A stretch of 64,000 nt of DNA from G965207335 sp965207335 (GCA_965207335.1 OZ242267.1:1488001-1552000), one strand, 5' to 3'. Counted from the first letter of the stretch, positions 43,750 to 51,837 are shown. A program made the numbers and translations. Notes: generated by a model not told the origin, from the sequence alone.

Positions 43750-44298
43750 TTATTTTTTGCTTTTCTTAACAATTTTTTCTAAACTCATTCCAAACATAGA
43801 AAATTTAATTTTGCTTTCACTTTCTTTGCTCTCTAAGTCATCATTTAAAAAAATATCAATTAATTCTTTGCCAAATTTTGCTCCAATTGAGTTCTTTTTA
43901 TTTTCATCCTTTTCTTTTAACATTTCATTAAAATTCTTTTGTAAATCTCTTATTTTTGTGAAGGTATTAATAATTAAAAGAGTTGTAGAGGTTGCCTTTT
44001 TTGATTTTAAAATAGTTGCCAGCATATATAAACCTTGTTCGGTAAAGGCTTTTGGCAAAACTCTTGTTTTTGATAATTTTGTGGACGAAAAATTCGTCCG
44101 CAAATCCTCTAATTCATTTTTTGATAATTCTAAAATAAAACCTTTGGGAAATTTATCGGGGTTATTTTTTACAGCTTCTATAATTCGTTTTGTCTCAACT
44201 CCATAAATTTTAGCAACATCACTATCAATTATTACAGAAGTATTTCTGATAGTTAAAATTAAATTTTCAATGTTTTTAGTACTTAAATTGATTGCCAT
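43750..44298 (-). CDS. ORF6N domain protein
   Basis: 182 residues. NLILTIRNTSVIIDSDVAKI, YGVETKRIIEAVKNNPDKFP and LPKAFTEQGLYMLATILKSK are the ORF6N DNA-binding domain, a relative of KilA-N often found on phages and mobile elements. The C-terminal helix (EMLKEKDENKKN) may form a coiled coil. It probably regulates local genes. Its 3' end is duplicated at about 42915-42990. Confidence 0.85.
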   Translation of the reverse strand: MAINLSTKNIENLILTIRNTSVIIDSDVAKIYGVETKRIIEAVKNNPDKFPKGFILELSKNELEDLRTNFSSTKLSKTRVLPKAFTEQGLYMLATILKSKKATSTTLLIINTFTKIRDLQKNFNEMLKEKDENKKNSIGAKFGKELIDIFLNDDLESKESESKIKFSMFGMSLEKIVKKSKK

Positions 44299-44398
44299 AA
44301 AATATTTTTTTGATAGATTTTTATAAAAATTTTGTAAAAAAGATAAATTATAATGGGGTTTTTTAATAAATTTGTGTGCTTTTTTTGATAGTTAAATT

Positions 44399-44565
44399 TC
44401 ATACATTTTAAAGTTTAACAACCTTATCAGAATCTTCAAAAATAGGATTCTTTCCAAATTCTGCCTCTAATTCTGCTTATTCTTTATTTGAGACAAAAGA
44501 ATAATTTATTTTGTGTAATTCTTCGTGTATTGCCTCTTTGATAATTTTATTTATTAGGCAAAGTT
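44399..44565 (-). pseudogene. broken antitoxin remnant
   Basis: Read on the minus strand: IIKEAIHEELHKINYSFVSN, then a TAA, then AELEAEFGKNPIFEDSDK to a stop. It matches the body of the antitoxin at 44879 (KEFEKVNYPFVSDEEM). The N-terminal codons and the toxin that should follow are lost, apart from an ATGTATGAAAT start-like trace near 44402-44392. Confidence 0.55.
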
Positions 44566-44622
44566 TATAATTTTATTGCATCACTTTTATAGGCAAATTT
44601 TTGATTTTTGTTGTTTTGAGGT

Positions 44623-44877
44623 TTATGAATAAATATTACCTCTAAAACCTGCTTCATAAATTTTAATAATGTTTTCATCAATAAAAAATATAAACCTAAT
44701 TTTTCCAATTCTTAATCTATACTTTCCCTTAAATTTTCCATGAAGCCTTCTAACATTTAAAGCAACATCATCAGAACCAAACTTTTTTAATTCTTTTAGT
44801 TTATTATAAATAAAATCTTTATTTTGTTGTTTATTTAAAAATTTAGCAACACCTTTTGATAAGTCTATTTCATACAT
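44623..44877 (-). CDS. RelE/ParE-superfamily toxin
   Basis: 84 residues. VRRLHGKFKGKYRLRIGKIR followed by FIFFIDENIIKIYEAGFRG and IY is the RelE/ParE signature (L.G.....YRLRIG..R..Y...... I.I....R..IY). It starts one base after its antitoxin stop (44879), the usual order. Family membership is clear; target (ribosome or gyrase) unknown. Confidence 0.8.
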   Translation of the reverse strand: MYEIDLSKGVAKFLNKQQNKDFIYNKLKELKKFGSDDVALNVRRLHGKFKGKYRLRIGKIRFIFFIDENIIKIYEAGFRGNIYS

Positions 44878-44878
44878 T

Positions 44879-45061
44879 TTACAAGCGAATATACTCAGTG
44901 TTTTTTTTAGGGCTTGGATTATGTTCTGTTTCTATTTCAATCATTTCTTCGTCAGATACAAAAGGATAATTTACTTTTTCAAATTCCTTATGTATTGTTT
45001 GTGAAATAGTTTCTTTAATTAAGTTTTTTAGCTCGGTTTTTTGTATTGTTATAGTATCCAT
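44879..45061 (-). CDS. antitoxin partner, MDTITIQK family (2)
   Basis: 60 residues, MDTITIQKTELKNLIKET then an acidic body (DEEMIEIETEHNPSPKKN). It directly precedes the RelE/ParE-like toxin at 44877. The upstream motif AAAAGTGATACAATAAACTT is present. Confidence 0.7.
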   Translation of the reverse strand: MDTITIQKTELKNLIKETISQTIHKEFEKVNYPFVSDEEMIEIETEHNPSPKKNTEYIRL

Positions 45062-45158
45062 AATTTTATTTGTTAAGTGAAGTTTATAAGTTTATTGTAT
45101 CACTTTTGGGTTGGGTTTTTAGAGGTAAATTTGAATTATTTTTTATTTTTTTTATAAA

Positions 45159-45403
45159 TTTTTATAAATATTCGCTCTTTTACCAATTCTATAAATTTTA
45201 ACTAAAGAATGTGTATCATCAACCACATAAACTACCTATATTTACCAACTCTAATTCTTATTTTGGTATGTTTTTTTAGTTTTATTGACTGCTCTATATA
45301 AGGATATGATGATAGTAATTTAATTTTGTCAAATAATCTTTGTTTTAACTCTTTATCTTTTAGTTTTAATAAAAAAATTTCAGCATTTTTTATAAACTTC
45401 AGC
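45159..45403 (-). pseudogene. RelE/ParE-type toxin with frameshift
   Basis: Read on the minus strand: KNAEIFLLKLKDKELKQRLF, then IKLKKHTKIRIRVGKYR in one frame, then VVYVVDDTHSLVKIYRIGKR to ANIYKNL in the next frame. One base has been lost near 45240. It follows the antitoxin at 45580, which remains open, so the antitoxin is an orphan. Confidence 0.65.
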
Positions 45404-45580
45404 AAAAGACGAAGCAGTATTATTTAAAAATTCTTCCTTATCTGCTTTTTGGCAAATAGATAAAGTTTCTTGTGATAATTCACTATCATTAACCTCTCTA
45501 TCATCTAAATAAATTGCTTCACTAACTGCCTCTCTAACTATATCTTTTAATTCTTGTTTTTGTATTGTAATTGTATCCAT
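45380..45580 (-). CDS. antitoxin partner, MDTITIQK family (3)
   Basis: 66 residues, MDTITIQKQELKDIVREAVS then acidic DDREVNDSELSQE. The downstream toxin is frameshifted. The upstream motif GTGATACAATAAACTTATAA is kept. Confidence 0.65.
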   Translation of the reverse strand: MDTITIQKQELKDIVREAVSEAIYLDDREVNDSELSQETLSICQKADKEEFLNNTASSFAEVYKKC

Positions 45581-45681
45581 AATTATATTTGTTAGGCAAA
45601 ATTTATAAGTTTATTGTATCACTTTTTTACTTAAAAATTGTTTTTTTATTTATGTATATAAAATAATCTATTAAAAAATTT

Positions 45682-46545
45682 TTACTTAGGCAACTTACCC
45701 AACAAATCAATATCTTTTATTTTAGAAAACCCAAACCATTTTTTACCAAGATCTTTAAGTGAAGCACCTAAATGATAAATATCATTATCAATAATTAAAA
45801 ATCTGTCATGAGATTTGTCAAATTCTTTTAAAATAATTTTTTGATATTGTTTGTTGTGTTTTTCAAAATCTAATTTTAATTTTTTTGTTATGGATTTTGT
45901 GTAAATTGTAGCTTTTATTTTTGGGTTTCTTTTTGTTAATAATAGTAAAGTAGTTTCGTCAATATAATTGTCAATTAAAATTATTTTATTTTTTGCTTGT
46001 TTGATTAAATCACAAGCAAAAACATAAGCATCAAAGATTTGTCCGTCATAAAAAATACCTTGTTTTGGTTTTTGGTTGGCAGATAAGGCATTGAAAATTT
46101 TATCTAATTTGGTGTCAGTTTTTAGTTGTTTTTGTTCTATTACTCCCATTCTGTTTTCTAATAAAGAATTTTCAGATAAAATATTTCTCATTTGAACAAA
46201 AGCACACATTATCTGTAATGATATTTTTATGGCAATAGTGCTTTTTAAAACTGCTGACAACATAGCAACACCTTGCTCTGTAAAAACATAGGGTATTTTT
46301 CTTATTCCCATCATTTCTTTATTGGATATCACAATTTGTGACATCCAATTTTCAAGTTCTTGTTTTGTTAATTGAAACATAAATTCTTTTGGAAACCTTT
46401 CTATGTTTCTTTTAACTGCTTGATTCAAAGCTCTCGTTTCAACCCCATACAAAACCGCTAAATCCCTATCAAGCATAACTTGAACACCACGAAGTGTATA
46501 AATTTTATTTTGAATTTGATTTTTACTTGTAAGTTGGCTAATCAT
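45682..46545 (-). CDS. ORF6N protein with C-terminal phospholipase D-like domain
   Basis: 287 residues. The N-terminal ORF6N domain (KIYTLRGVQVMLDRDLAVLY, VETRALNQAVKRNIERFPKE, IPYVFTEQGVAMLSAVLKS) is followed after residue ~165 by FDAYVFACDLIKQAKNKIIL, and DKSHDRFLIIDNDIYHLGAS, the single HxxxxxxD-type half motif of PLD-like proteins. Such fusions are common on mobile elements and in bacterial genomes as predicted DNA-binding regulators or nucleases. No partner gene is clear. Confidence 0.8.
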   Translation of the reverse strand: MISQLTSKNQIQNKIYTLRGVQVMLDRDLAVLYGVETRALNQAVKRNIERFPKEFMFQLTKQELENWMSQIVISNKEMMGIRKIPYVFTEQGVAMLSAVLKSTIAIKISLQIMCAFVQMRNILSENSLLENRMGVIEQKQLKTDTKLDKIFNALSANQKPKQGIFYDGQIFDAYVFACDLIKQAKNKIILIDNYIDETTLLLLTKRNPKIKATIYTKSITKKLKLDFEKHNKQYQKIILKEFDKSHDRFLIIDNDIYHLGASLKDLGKKWFGFSKIKDIDLLGKLPK

Positions 46546-46556
46546 AGTAATAAAAA

Positions 46557-46829
46557 TTATACTTGGTTTTTAATATTTTCTAACAACTTTACATCACTCT
46601 CAATTAAAACCCCGTCAATTGTCCCATTAAAACCAACATTTATATTATCAGGCAAAATATCAAAATGATAACCAATTATAGGGTCTTTATCTACCACAAA
46701 GAACTCAAACTTAGAAGAAGAAAACTTCGCTTCAAAATATGCCCGTAAATCACTAATATTTTCCACCGACAAATCCCCCCAACTATTTTTATTCAACAAA
46801 AAAATTAATACATATATTTTTACCCCCAC
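46557..46829 (-). pseudogene. duplicated repeat module, out of frame with the main gene
   Basis: 90 codons carry the module FLLNKNSWGDLSVENISDLR to LPDNINVGFNGTIDGVLIES found in the secreted proteins at 46789 and 41041. It overlaps the end of 46789-48033 in another frame. The likely history is recombination between GGKN-coding repeats that joined two modules out of frame, cutting the larger protein short. It has no signal peptide of its own. Confidence 0.6.
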
Positions 46830-48033
46830 TATTTACTAATTTCTCATCACAATTACCACCAGAACTCCGATAATTAAACACAAAATCCTTACTCCCACTG
46901 TAAACAACAGCATCACTCTCAATTAAAACCCCGTCAATAGTCCCATTAAAACCAACATTTATATTATCAGGCAAAATATCAAAATGATAACCAATTATAG
47001 GGTCTTTATCTACCACAAAAAAGTCAAACTCATTAGAAAGAGGAAAATTCGTTTTAAAATCTGCCCGTAAATCACTAATATTTTCCACCGACAAATCCCC
47101 CCAACTATTTTTATTCAACAAAAAATAAACCGAAACATTTTTACCCCCACTTTTTTTTAACCTACTAAAATTCACCGAAACATTTTTCCCACCATTACTA
47201 TAATTTATATCCGCCTTTAAAGTGTCATTTAAAATATTTATTTGCCTAACATTACTAACCGAAAAATTTATCGTATTATTAAAATAATCATTTATATTAT
47301 CCAAAGAATTATTCACAAAAACCCCTTGTATCTCATTACTATCTAATATTCCATCAATTCCACCAAAATCACATTTTAAATCCTGCGGTAAAAACTCCGC
47401 CGCTAAATAATCCCCCTCATAAATCTCACTCAAATTTACAGGAACATCACCAACAAAAATATCTATTTTTTTAACACTCCCATTTGCTAAAAAAAACTTA
47501 GCCGAAGTGTTTATGAAGTAATATTTTTCTAATAAGTGTGGTATAACTTGATTAGCATTTAAAATTAGATTTCCACCGCCAGATAAAGGTTTTAAATTTG
47601 AAGTAATATTTTCTCCATCAAAATTTATAACACATTTGCTAGTTGGTGTTTTTAATTCAGTAGCAGTGTATTTTGTAAAATTTGAAGTTTGAGAAATACA
47701 ACTACTATATAAATTACAATCATTTCCTTGTAATAAAACAACCTTGCCTTTTTTTAGAACATAATCATTATTATTTGCTGGAAATATAAAAAATCTTCCA
47801 TAAGCACCAGTTTTTATATCATAAGTAATTTCTCCTATGTTTGAACTTCCACTATCACCATCATAAAAATATGGATTTGGATTTTTTAATTCTGAGTAAG
47901 AATTATCAGTTGTCTCATAAATTTCATATTTCCAAGGTATTTGGGTGGTATATTCTTGATAAAAATTAGTAGCTGAAAAAATTAAAGAAAAATTAAAAAA
48001 AATTGTGATTAAGAAAAGAAATTTTTTACCCAT
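46789..48033 (-). CDS. secreted repeat-containing protein of unknown function (copy 2)
   Basis: 414 residues, signal peptide (KKFLFLITIFFNFSLIFSA). It is similar to 41041 from about residue 125 (CVINFDGENITSNLKPLSGG) to the end, while the N-terminal ~120 residues differ, so the variable part is at the N-terminus. It ends GGKNICINFFVE at a stop made by the out-of-frame junction at 46800, where copy 1 continues DGINGSNKKYIMLIL. Paired with the small secreted gene at 48094. Confidence 0.6.
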   Translation of the reverse strand: MGKKFLFLITIFFNFSLIFSATNFYQEYTTQIPWKYEIYETTDNSYSELKNPNPYFYDGDSGSSNIGEITYDIKTGAYGRFFIFPANNNDYVLKKGKVVLLQGNDCNLYSSCISQTSNFTKYTATELKTPTSKCVINFDGENITSNLKPLSGGGNLILNANQVIPHLLEKYYFINTSAKFFLANGSVKKIDIFVGDVPVNLSEIYEGDYLAAEFLPQDLKCDFGGIDGILDSNEIQGVFVNNSLDNINDYFNNTINFSVSNVRQINILNDTLKADINYSNGGKNVSVNFSRLKKSGGKNVSVYFLLNKNSWGDLSVENISDLRADFKTNFPLSNEFDFFVVDKDPIIGYHFDILPDNINVGFNGTIDGVLIESDAVVYSGSKDFVFNYRSSGGNCDEKLVNSGGKNICINFFVE

Positions 48034-48093
48034 AGAATTTTATGAGTAAATTACTTTATAAATTATTTTATTGACTGAATAAGTGAGAAAAAA

Positions 48094-48486
48094 TTAATCT
48101 AATCCACCAGTAAAATCTCCGCCACTTGTCGCCGCCGCTGGTGTATCATCTTTATCCTTAGTAACAGTATAAATAATTCCTGCTGCTAAAACCCCTAAAC
48201 CAATCATTTGTCCTGTTGATAAACCTGATTTATTATCTCCCGCATTTAAATAATTTGGATTTTGCTTATTAAGAACACTTAATGCCCCAGTTAATTCTGT
48301 GTTTGTATTGTTTGCCGTTCCATTAAATAAACTTCCGTTATAGTCCATTGAAAAACCCCCTAAGTGTTTTGAATCATTATTTAATCCATTAAGACTATAA
48401 GCATTAGCACTTGTTGCTAATCCTACTGACAAAGCAGTAGCACCGATTATGTTTGTTAAACTTTTTGTTAGGTTTTTTATTTCCAT
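48094..48486 (-). CDS. small secreted/membrane protein (copy 2)
   Basis: 130 residues, about 90% identical to the gene at 42452: signal peptide ATALSVGLATSANA, membrane segment GQMIGLGVLAAGIIYTV, tail KDKDDTPAAATSGGD. It differs mainly in the C-terminus. It is followed by the large secreted protein copy 2. Confidence 0.65.
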   Translation of the reverse strand: MEIKNLTKSLTNIIGATALSVGLATSANAYSLNGLNNDSKHLGGFSMDYNGSLFNGTANNTNTELTGALSVLNKQNPNYLNAGDNKSGLSTGQMIGLGVLAAGIIYTVTKDKDDTPAAATSGGDFTGGLD

Positions 48487-48780
48487 AATTATAGTAGGAC
48501 TTCATCATTTATAAAGTTTTTGGTAATTTTACTATTTTTTAGGGGTGAATAGTGGTTTTTTACTTAAAAATTATTTTTAAAATAAAACATACTTGAAAAA
48601 TTTATACTGTGTTTGTAAGATGAGATTGCCACACAAAAAAAACTGTGCTCGCAATGACAGTTGGTATAAATATGGTAGTGTAAATAAGGTGTTTAATTGG
48701 AAAAATGTACTCTAAACTCTTTGATTTTTATTTTGTTTTATAGAAATTATAATTTTAATATATTACTGAATGTGAAAAAT
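48487..48780. repeat. palindromic repeat and island border
   Basis: 48503-48540 is the third copy of the short repeat CATCATTTATAAAG..TTTTACTATTTTTTAGG. 48602-48662 is a TCATTGCGA-type palindrome (ATGAGATTGCCACAC with GTGCTCGCAATGACAG). This is the last island-type sequence before core genes. Confidence 0.6.
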
Positions 48781-49023
48781 ATGCAAGTAGATAAAATTAT
48801 AAATGTTATTATTAACTGTTCTTTACAAGATTTTAGAAGTTTAGGTGCTGGAACTTCTTTTATAATTTGTGACTCAGCCTTACGGAAACCAAACCATGAA
48901 TTCCAGTTAGAATATATTAAAACAATGGTGCTTATGCCTAGAAACCAAAACAGTAAAGGTATGATAGAAATAATTTCTTCTTTTATAGCATATTCTATAT
49001 TTTTATTAACTTATAATATATAG
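48781..49023 (+). CDS. weakly supported short open frame
   Basis: 80 codons from ATG 48781 (a longer frame to 48697 exists). The sequence (KIINVIINCSLQDFRSLGAG, YIKTMVLMPRNQNSKGMIEI) has no recognised motif, and no SD is seen. It may be a remnant of a gene lost at the island border. Kept only because the composition is not that of the repeats. Confidence 0.25.
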   Translation: MQVDKIINVIINCSLQDFRSLGAGTSFIICDSALRKPNHEFQLEYIKTMVLMPRNQNSKGMIEIISSFIAYSIFLLTYNI

Positions 49024-49068
49024 GTTGGTTGTGACAATACACGGACTTGAACCGCGGATATACTGATT
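49024..49068 (-). other. 3' fragment of a tRNA-Thr-like gene (possible att site)
   Basis: On the minus strand AATCAGTATATCCGCGG is followed by TTCAAGTCCGTGTATTGTCA. The T stem CGCGG/CCGTG (with one GU pair) and the 7-base T loop TTCAAGT are perfect, and TATTGTCA is a good acceptor 3' strand with discriminator A. The AATCAG arm suits the anticodon stem of tRNA-Thr(TGT). The 5' half is absent. ICEs of this type often integrate at tRNA 3' ends and leave such a fragment; this fits the position at the end of the mobile region. Confidence 0.5.
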
Positions 49069-49090
49069 ACTAAAGAAAAATAAGTACCTC

Positions 49091-50659
49091 TTAGTGATTA
49101 ATAATATCCATATCTTTATCATAAATATTTGTTGTTATACCTGTTAATCCTAATATAGTATGAAAAATATTATCATGGCTATATTTGTTATTTACCTTTG
49201 ATTTTAATTTATCAATATTTACCCCAGTAAAATTGTCGCTAAACCACATAAGCATTGGAACTTGTTTTTGTAAGTCAGGGGCAAGAATATAGGGTAAACC
49301 GTGCAAATACAAAGAATTCTCACCCAAAGACTCTCCGTGGTCACTAACATAAACCATAGCCTTATCAAAATTATTATCTTGTACCATAAGCCAATTTATA
49401 GTTTTTGCTAAAAAATAATCGCTATATAAAATAGCATTGTCATAAGCATTAGTAATTTCATTCTTAGTGCATTTTTCTAATTGATTGGTTTTACAAACTG
49501 GACTAAATACTTCAAAATTAACAGGGTAGCGTTTATAATACGCCGGGCCATGATTACCCATTTGATGAAGGACTATAAAAGTATCCTTATCACTTTCAAT
49601 ATATTTAGTTAGATTACTAAGCATTCCCTCATCGCGACATTCTATATCACATACGGGGTTTAATTTAGGGTTTTTATAATCCTTGTATTGTATTCTATCT
49701 GCTACACCCTTTGAGCTAGAATTATTATCAAGCCATAAAACTTTATAGCCAACTCTGGCTAAAATATCCAGTACATTCTCGCTAGCATTTGCATTAGCAG
49801 TACTAAAATTACTCCTATTATAAAAAGAAAACATACAAGGTACTGATATAGCAGTTGTAGTACCACAAGATGATACTTTAGTAAAGTTAATAATAGCTAA
49901 TTGTTCTAATTTTGGATTAGTTTTCTTGTGATAACCATTTAAGGACATATTTTTTGCTCTCACCGTCTCGCCAACAACAAATATTATTAATTTTCTTTTT
50001 TTACTATTTGTTGTCTTAGCATCTAATGCTATTTTCTTAAATTCTAACTCATTAGCATCAATAAAACCATTTACATACTTAAATACAGAGTATAAATAGT
50101 AGCTTGGATTGGAGTACAATCTAATTATTTTATGCTCACGAAAAAATGAAGCATAATAATCGCTAAATGCAAATATAACAAAAAAACCAATAATAATAGC
50201 ACTAATAATTAAGGTTAATCTTTGGATTACACTACGAAAAAAACCAGTATAAATAATTTTTACTTTGCTGATAAAAATAGCTGGCAATATCCCTAAAAAT
50301 AACAAATATAAAACCTGTGAAATGCTAAATAAATCAATAGCTTCATTAATATTAGTTTGAAAAATATTAGCAAGCATTGAAGTATCAATAATAATCCTGT
50401 AAGAATCCATGAAATATGCTGCTAATGCAGAGATTATAACAATTAAAATTAGGATTACCTTTATGGTGTATTTATAGCAAAATAATGCCAATAAAATTAT
50501 ATGTAAACAAGTAGATAAAATAAATAATGATATTAAAAACCCTAAGTTGCTAAACTGTAATGGATAGACGATTAATACTTCTTTAAAAAAAGTAATATTA
50601 GCAACTAACATTAAAAAAACTACCGTTAGTATTATTAGTTTATTGCTAGTAATTCGCAT
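49091..50659 (-). CDS. eptA: lipid A phosphoethanolamine transferase
   Basis: 522 residues. Five membrane segments in the first ~165 residues, then a periplasmic sulfatase-like domain. The catalytic Thr is in SSCGTTTAISVPCMFSF; metal ligands are in GETVRAKNMSLNGYH, HQMGNHGPAYY and YVSDHGESLGE. EptA moves phosphoethanolamine from phosphatidylethanolamine to lipid A, giving resistance to cationic peptides and leaving diacylglycerol. It follows dgkA by one base, and DgkA recycles that diacylglycerol. Confidence 0.92.
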   Translation of the reverse strand: MRITSNKLIILTVVFLMLVANITFFKEVLIVYPLQFSNLGFLISLFILSTCLHIILLALFCYKYTIKVILILIVIISALAAYFMDSYRIIIDTSMLANIFQTNINEAIDLFSISQVLYLLFLGILPAIFISKVKIIYTGFFRSVIQRLTLIISAIIIGFFVIFAFSDYYASFFREHKIIRLYSNPSYYLYSVFKYVNGFIDANELEFKKIALDAKTTNSKKRKLIIFVVGETVRAKNMSLNGYHKKTNPKLEQLAIINFTKVSSCGTTTAISVPCMFSFYNRSNFSTANANASENVLDILARVGYKVLWLDNNSSSKGVADRIQYKDYKNPKLNPVCDIECRDEGMLSNLTKYIESDKDTFIVLHQMGNHGPAYYKRYPVNFEVFSPVCKTNQLEKCTKNEITNAYDNAILYSDYFLAKTINWLMVQDNNFDKAMVYVSDHGESLGENSLYLHGLPYILAPDLQKQVPMLMWFSDNFTGVNIDKLKSKVNNKYSHDNIFHTILGLTGITTNIYDKDMDIINH

Positions 50660-50660
50660 A

Positions 50661-51032
50661 TTAATTTATAAAAATTACTATCCAAGTAATACCAGCTAAA
50701 AATATACTAAATAAAACTGCAAATGATGCTAAGTCTTTAGCTATGGCTGATAGTTTGTTAGATTCAGAGCTAATTCTATTTATGGTAGTTTCAATAGCGG
50801 TATTTAAAACCTCAACAATAAGCACAAAACTTATAGTTAAAAACAATAATAATTTTTCTACTATGCTTACATCTACTATAAATATTACTGGTAATAAGAT
50901 GATAAATAAAGCCAACTCTTGCTGAAATGCTTGCTCGTTTTTAACAATATACATAAATCCTTTATAGGAATTTATAAAGGCAAAAAACAATCTATTTATG
51001 CCTTTTTTGTGGTATTTTTTATCGTTTTGCAT
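50661..51032 (-). CDS. dgkA: diacylglycerol kinase
   Basis: 123 residues from ATG 51032; an upstream in-frame start at 51095 would lie inside the MITE. Three membrane segments. NEQAFQQELALF and EVLNTAIETTINRIS (with the catalytic Glu) are hallmarks. It phosphorylates diacylglycerol to phosphatidic acid. With eptA it forms a two-gene operon. The MITE at 51047-51206 has inserted 15 bases upstream, so the promoter is either inside the MITE or disturbed. Confidence 0.92.
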   Translation of the reverse strand: MQNDKKYHKKGINRLFFAFINSYKGFMYIVKNEQAFQQELALFIILLPVIFIVDVSIVEKLLLFLTISFVLIVEVLNTAIETTINRISSESNKLSAIAKDLASFAVLFSIFLAGITWIVIFIN

Positions 51033-51046
51033 GTTTTTATTAAGAT

Positions 51047-51206
51047 GAGACTTTTGTATAATATGAATAATCATCAAACACCCACTTTTCACCAACTTAA
51101 CAATTTTTTAAACCCAGCCTTAGCCCTGCTAGGACAAAGGTCTCAAAATCACTAATTCGGCAAAAATTGAATTTTTGCTAATCACCCATATTTATGCAAA
51201 GGTCTC
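51047..51206. mobile_element. MITE-like element, long form (160 bp)
   Basis: Begins GAGACTTTTGTATAATATG, ends TTTATGCAAAGGTCTC, with AGCCCTGCTAGGAC inside, so it matches the element at 18464. Direct repeats AAGAT flank both sides, a likely 5-bp target duplication. It lies just upstream of dgkA. Confidence 0.75.
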
Positions 51207-51314
51207 AAGATTATCATTTTACAGTCCAAAATGTTATTTTACTAAAAATAACAAAGAAGCATTAAGAAAAATATAACTAGGAGAGCTTATTATAAAGTAC
51301 TATTTGGTTGCAAA

Positions 51315-51345
51315 GTGTGACCGCATAAACTATATATTTAATTAT
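51315..51345 (+). promoter_or_regulatory. shared upstream motif of RiPP precursor 3
   Basis: GTGTGACCGCATAAACTATA begins at 51315 and continues TATTTAATTATGTAAT. It matches 15515 closely. It lies about 155-185 bases before the precursor ATG, the same distance as at 15672. Confidence 0.5.
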
Positions 51346-51499
51346 GTAATCAATGTTATTTGTAAAATAAATAGTTATAATTATTAATAAGTATTATAAC
51401 AAACATAACAAGTTAGTTTAATGTACTGTTTGGCTGAATGTATGATTATAGGGTAATTTTATACATTTAGATTTTTTTAAATAATAAAGGAATATTGAC

Positions 51500-51781
51500 A
51501 TGGAAGATAATAAAAACTTTTATGATAAACTTTTAAATAAAGAATTTAGAGATAAATTAATCTCAAACCCAAAAGATCTTATTAAAGAGCTTGTTGATGA
51601 AGATTTACAGGATGTAGAGTATAAGGTAGTTGAATCAACTAAGAATATTTTTTATATTGCCATCCCTTATAATAGTGAGGTTATAAATTTATCAGCATTA
51701 GGTGGAGTATCTGCTGCTGGTACTGTAGGTACTGTTGATAGGTACGGTCATTTTGATCGTAGCAGGCTTGGTTATACATAA
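51500..51781 (+). CDS. RiPP precursor-like peptide with NHLP-type leader (copy 3)
   Basis: 93 residues, SD AAAGGA ten bases upstream. The leader (NKEFRDKLISNPKDLIKELV, then VEYKVVESTKNIFYIAIP) is nearly the same as in copy 2. After the GG site (SALGGVSAAG) the tail starts with GTVGTV like copies 1 and 4, then changes to DRYGHFDRSRLGYT, rich in Arg, Asp and Tyr. There is no Cys. It lies alone between dgkA and an outer membrane protein, divergent from the former. Confidence 0.65.
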   Translation: MEDNKNFYDKLLNKEFRDKLISNPKDLIKELVDEDLQDVEYKVVESTKNIFYIAIPYNSEVINLSALGGVSAAGTVGTVDRYGHFDRSRLGYT

Positions 51782-51837
51782 TATATTATCGCCAATCTTA
51801 GCACTTAATGTAGGTAGTCTTATTTAGATTTATAGCA

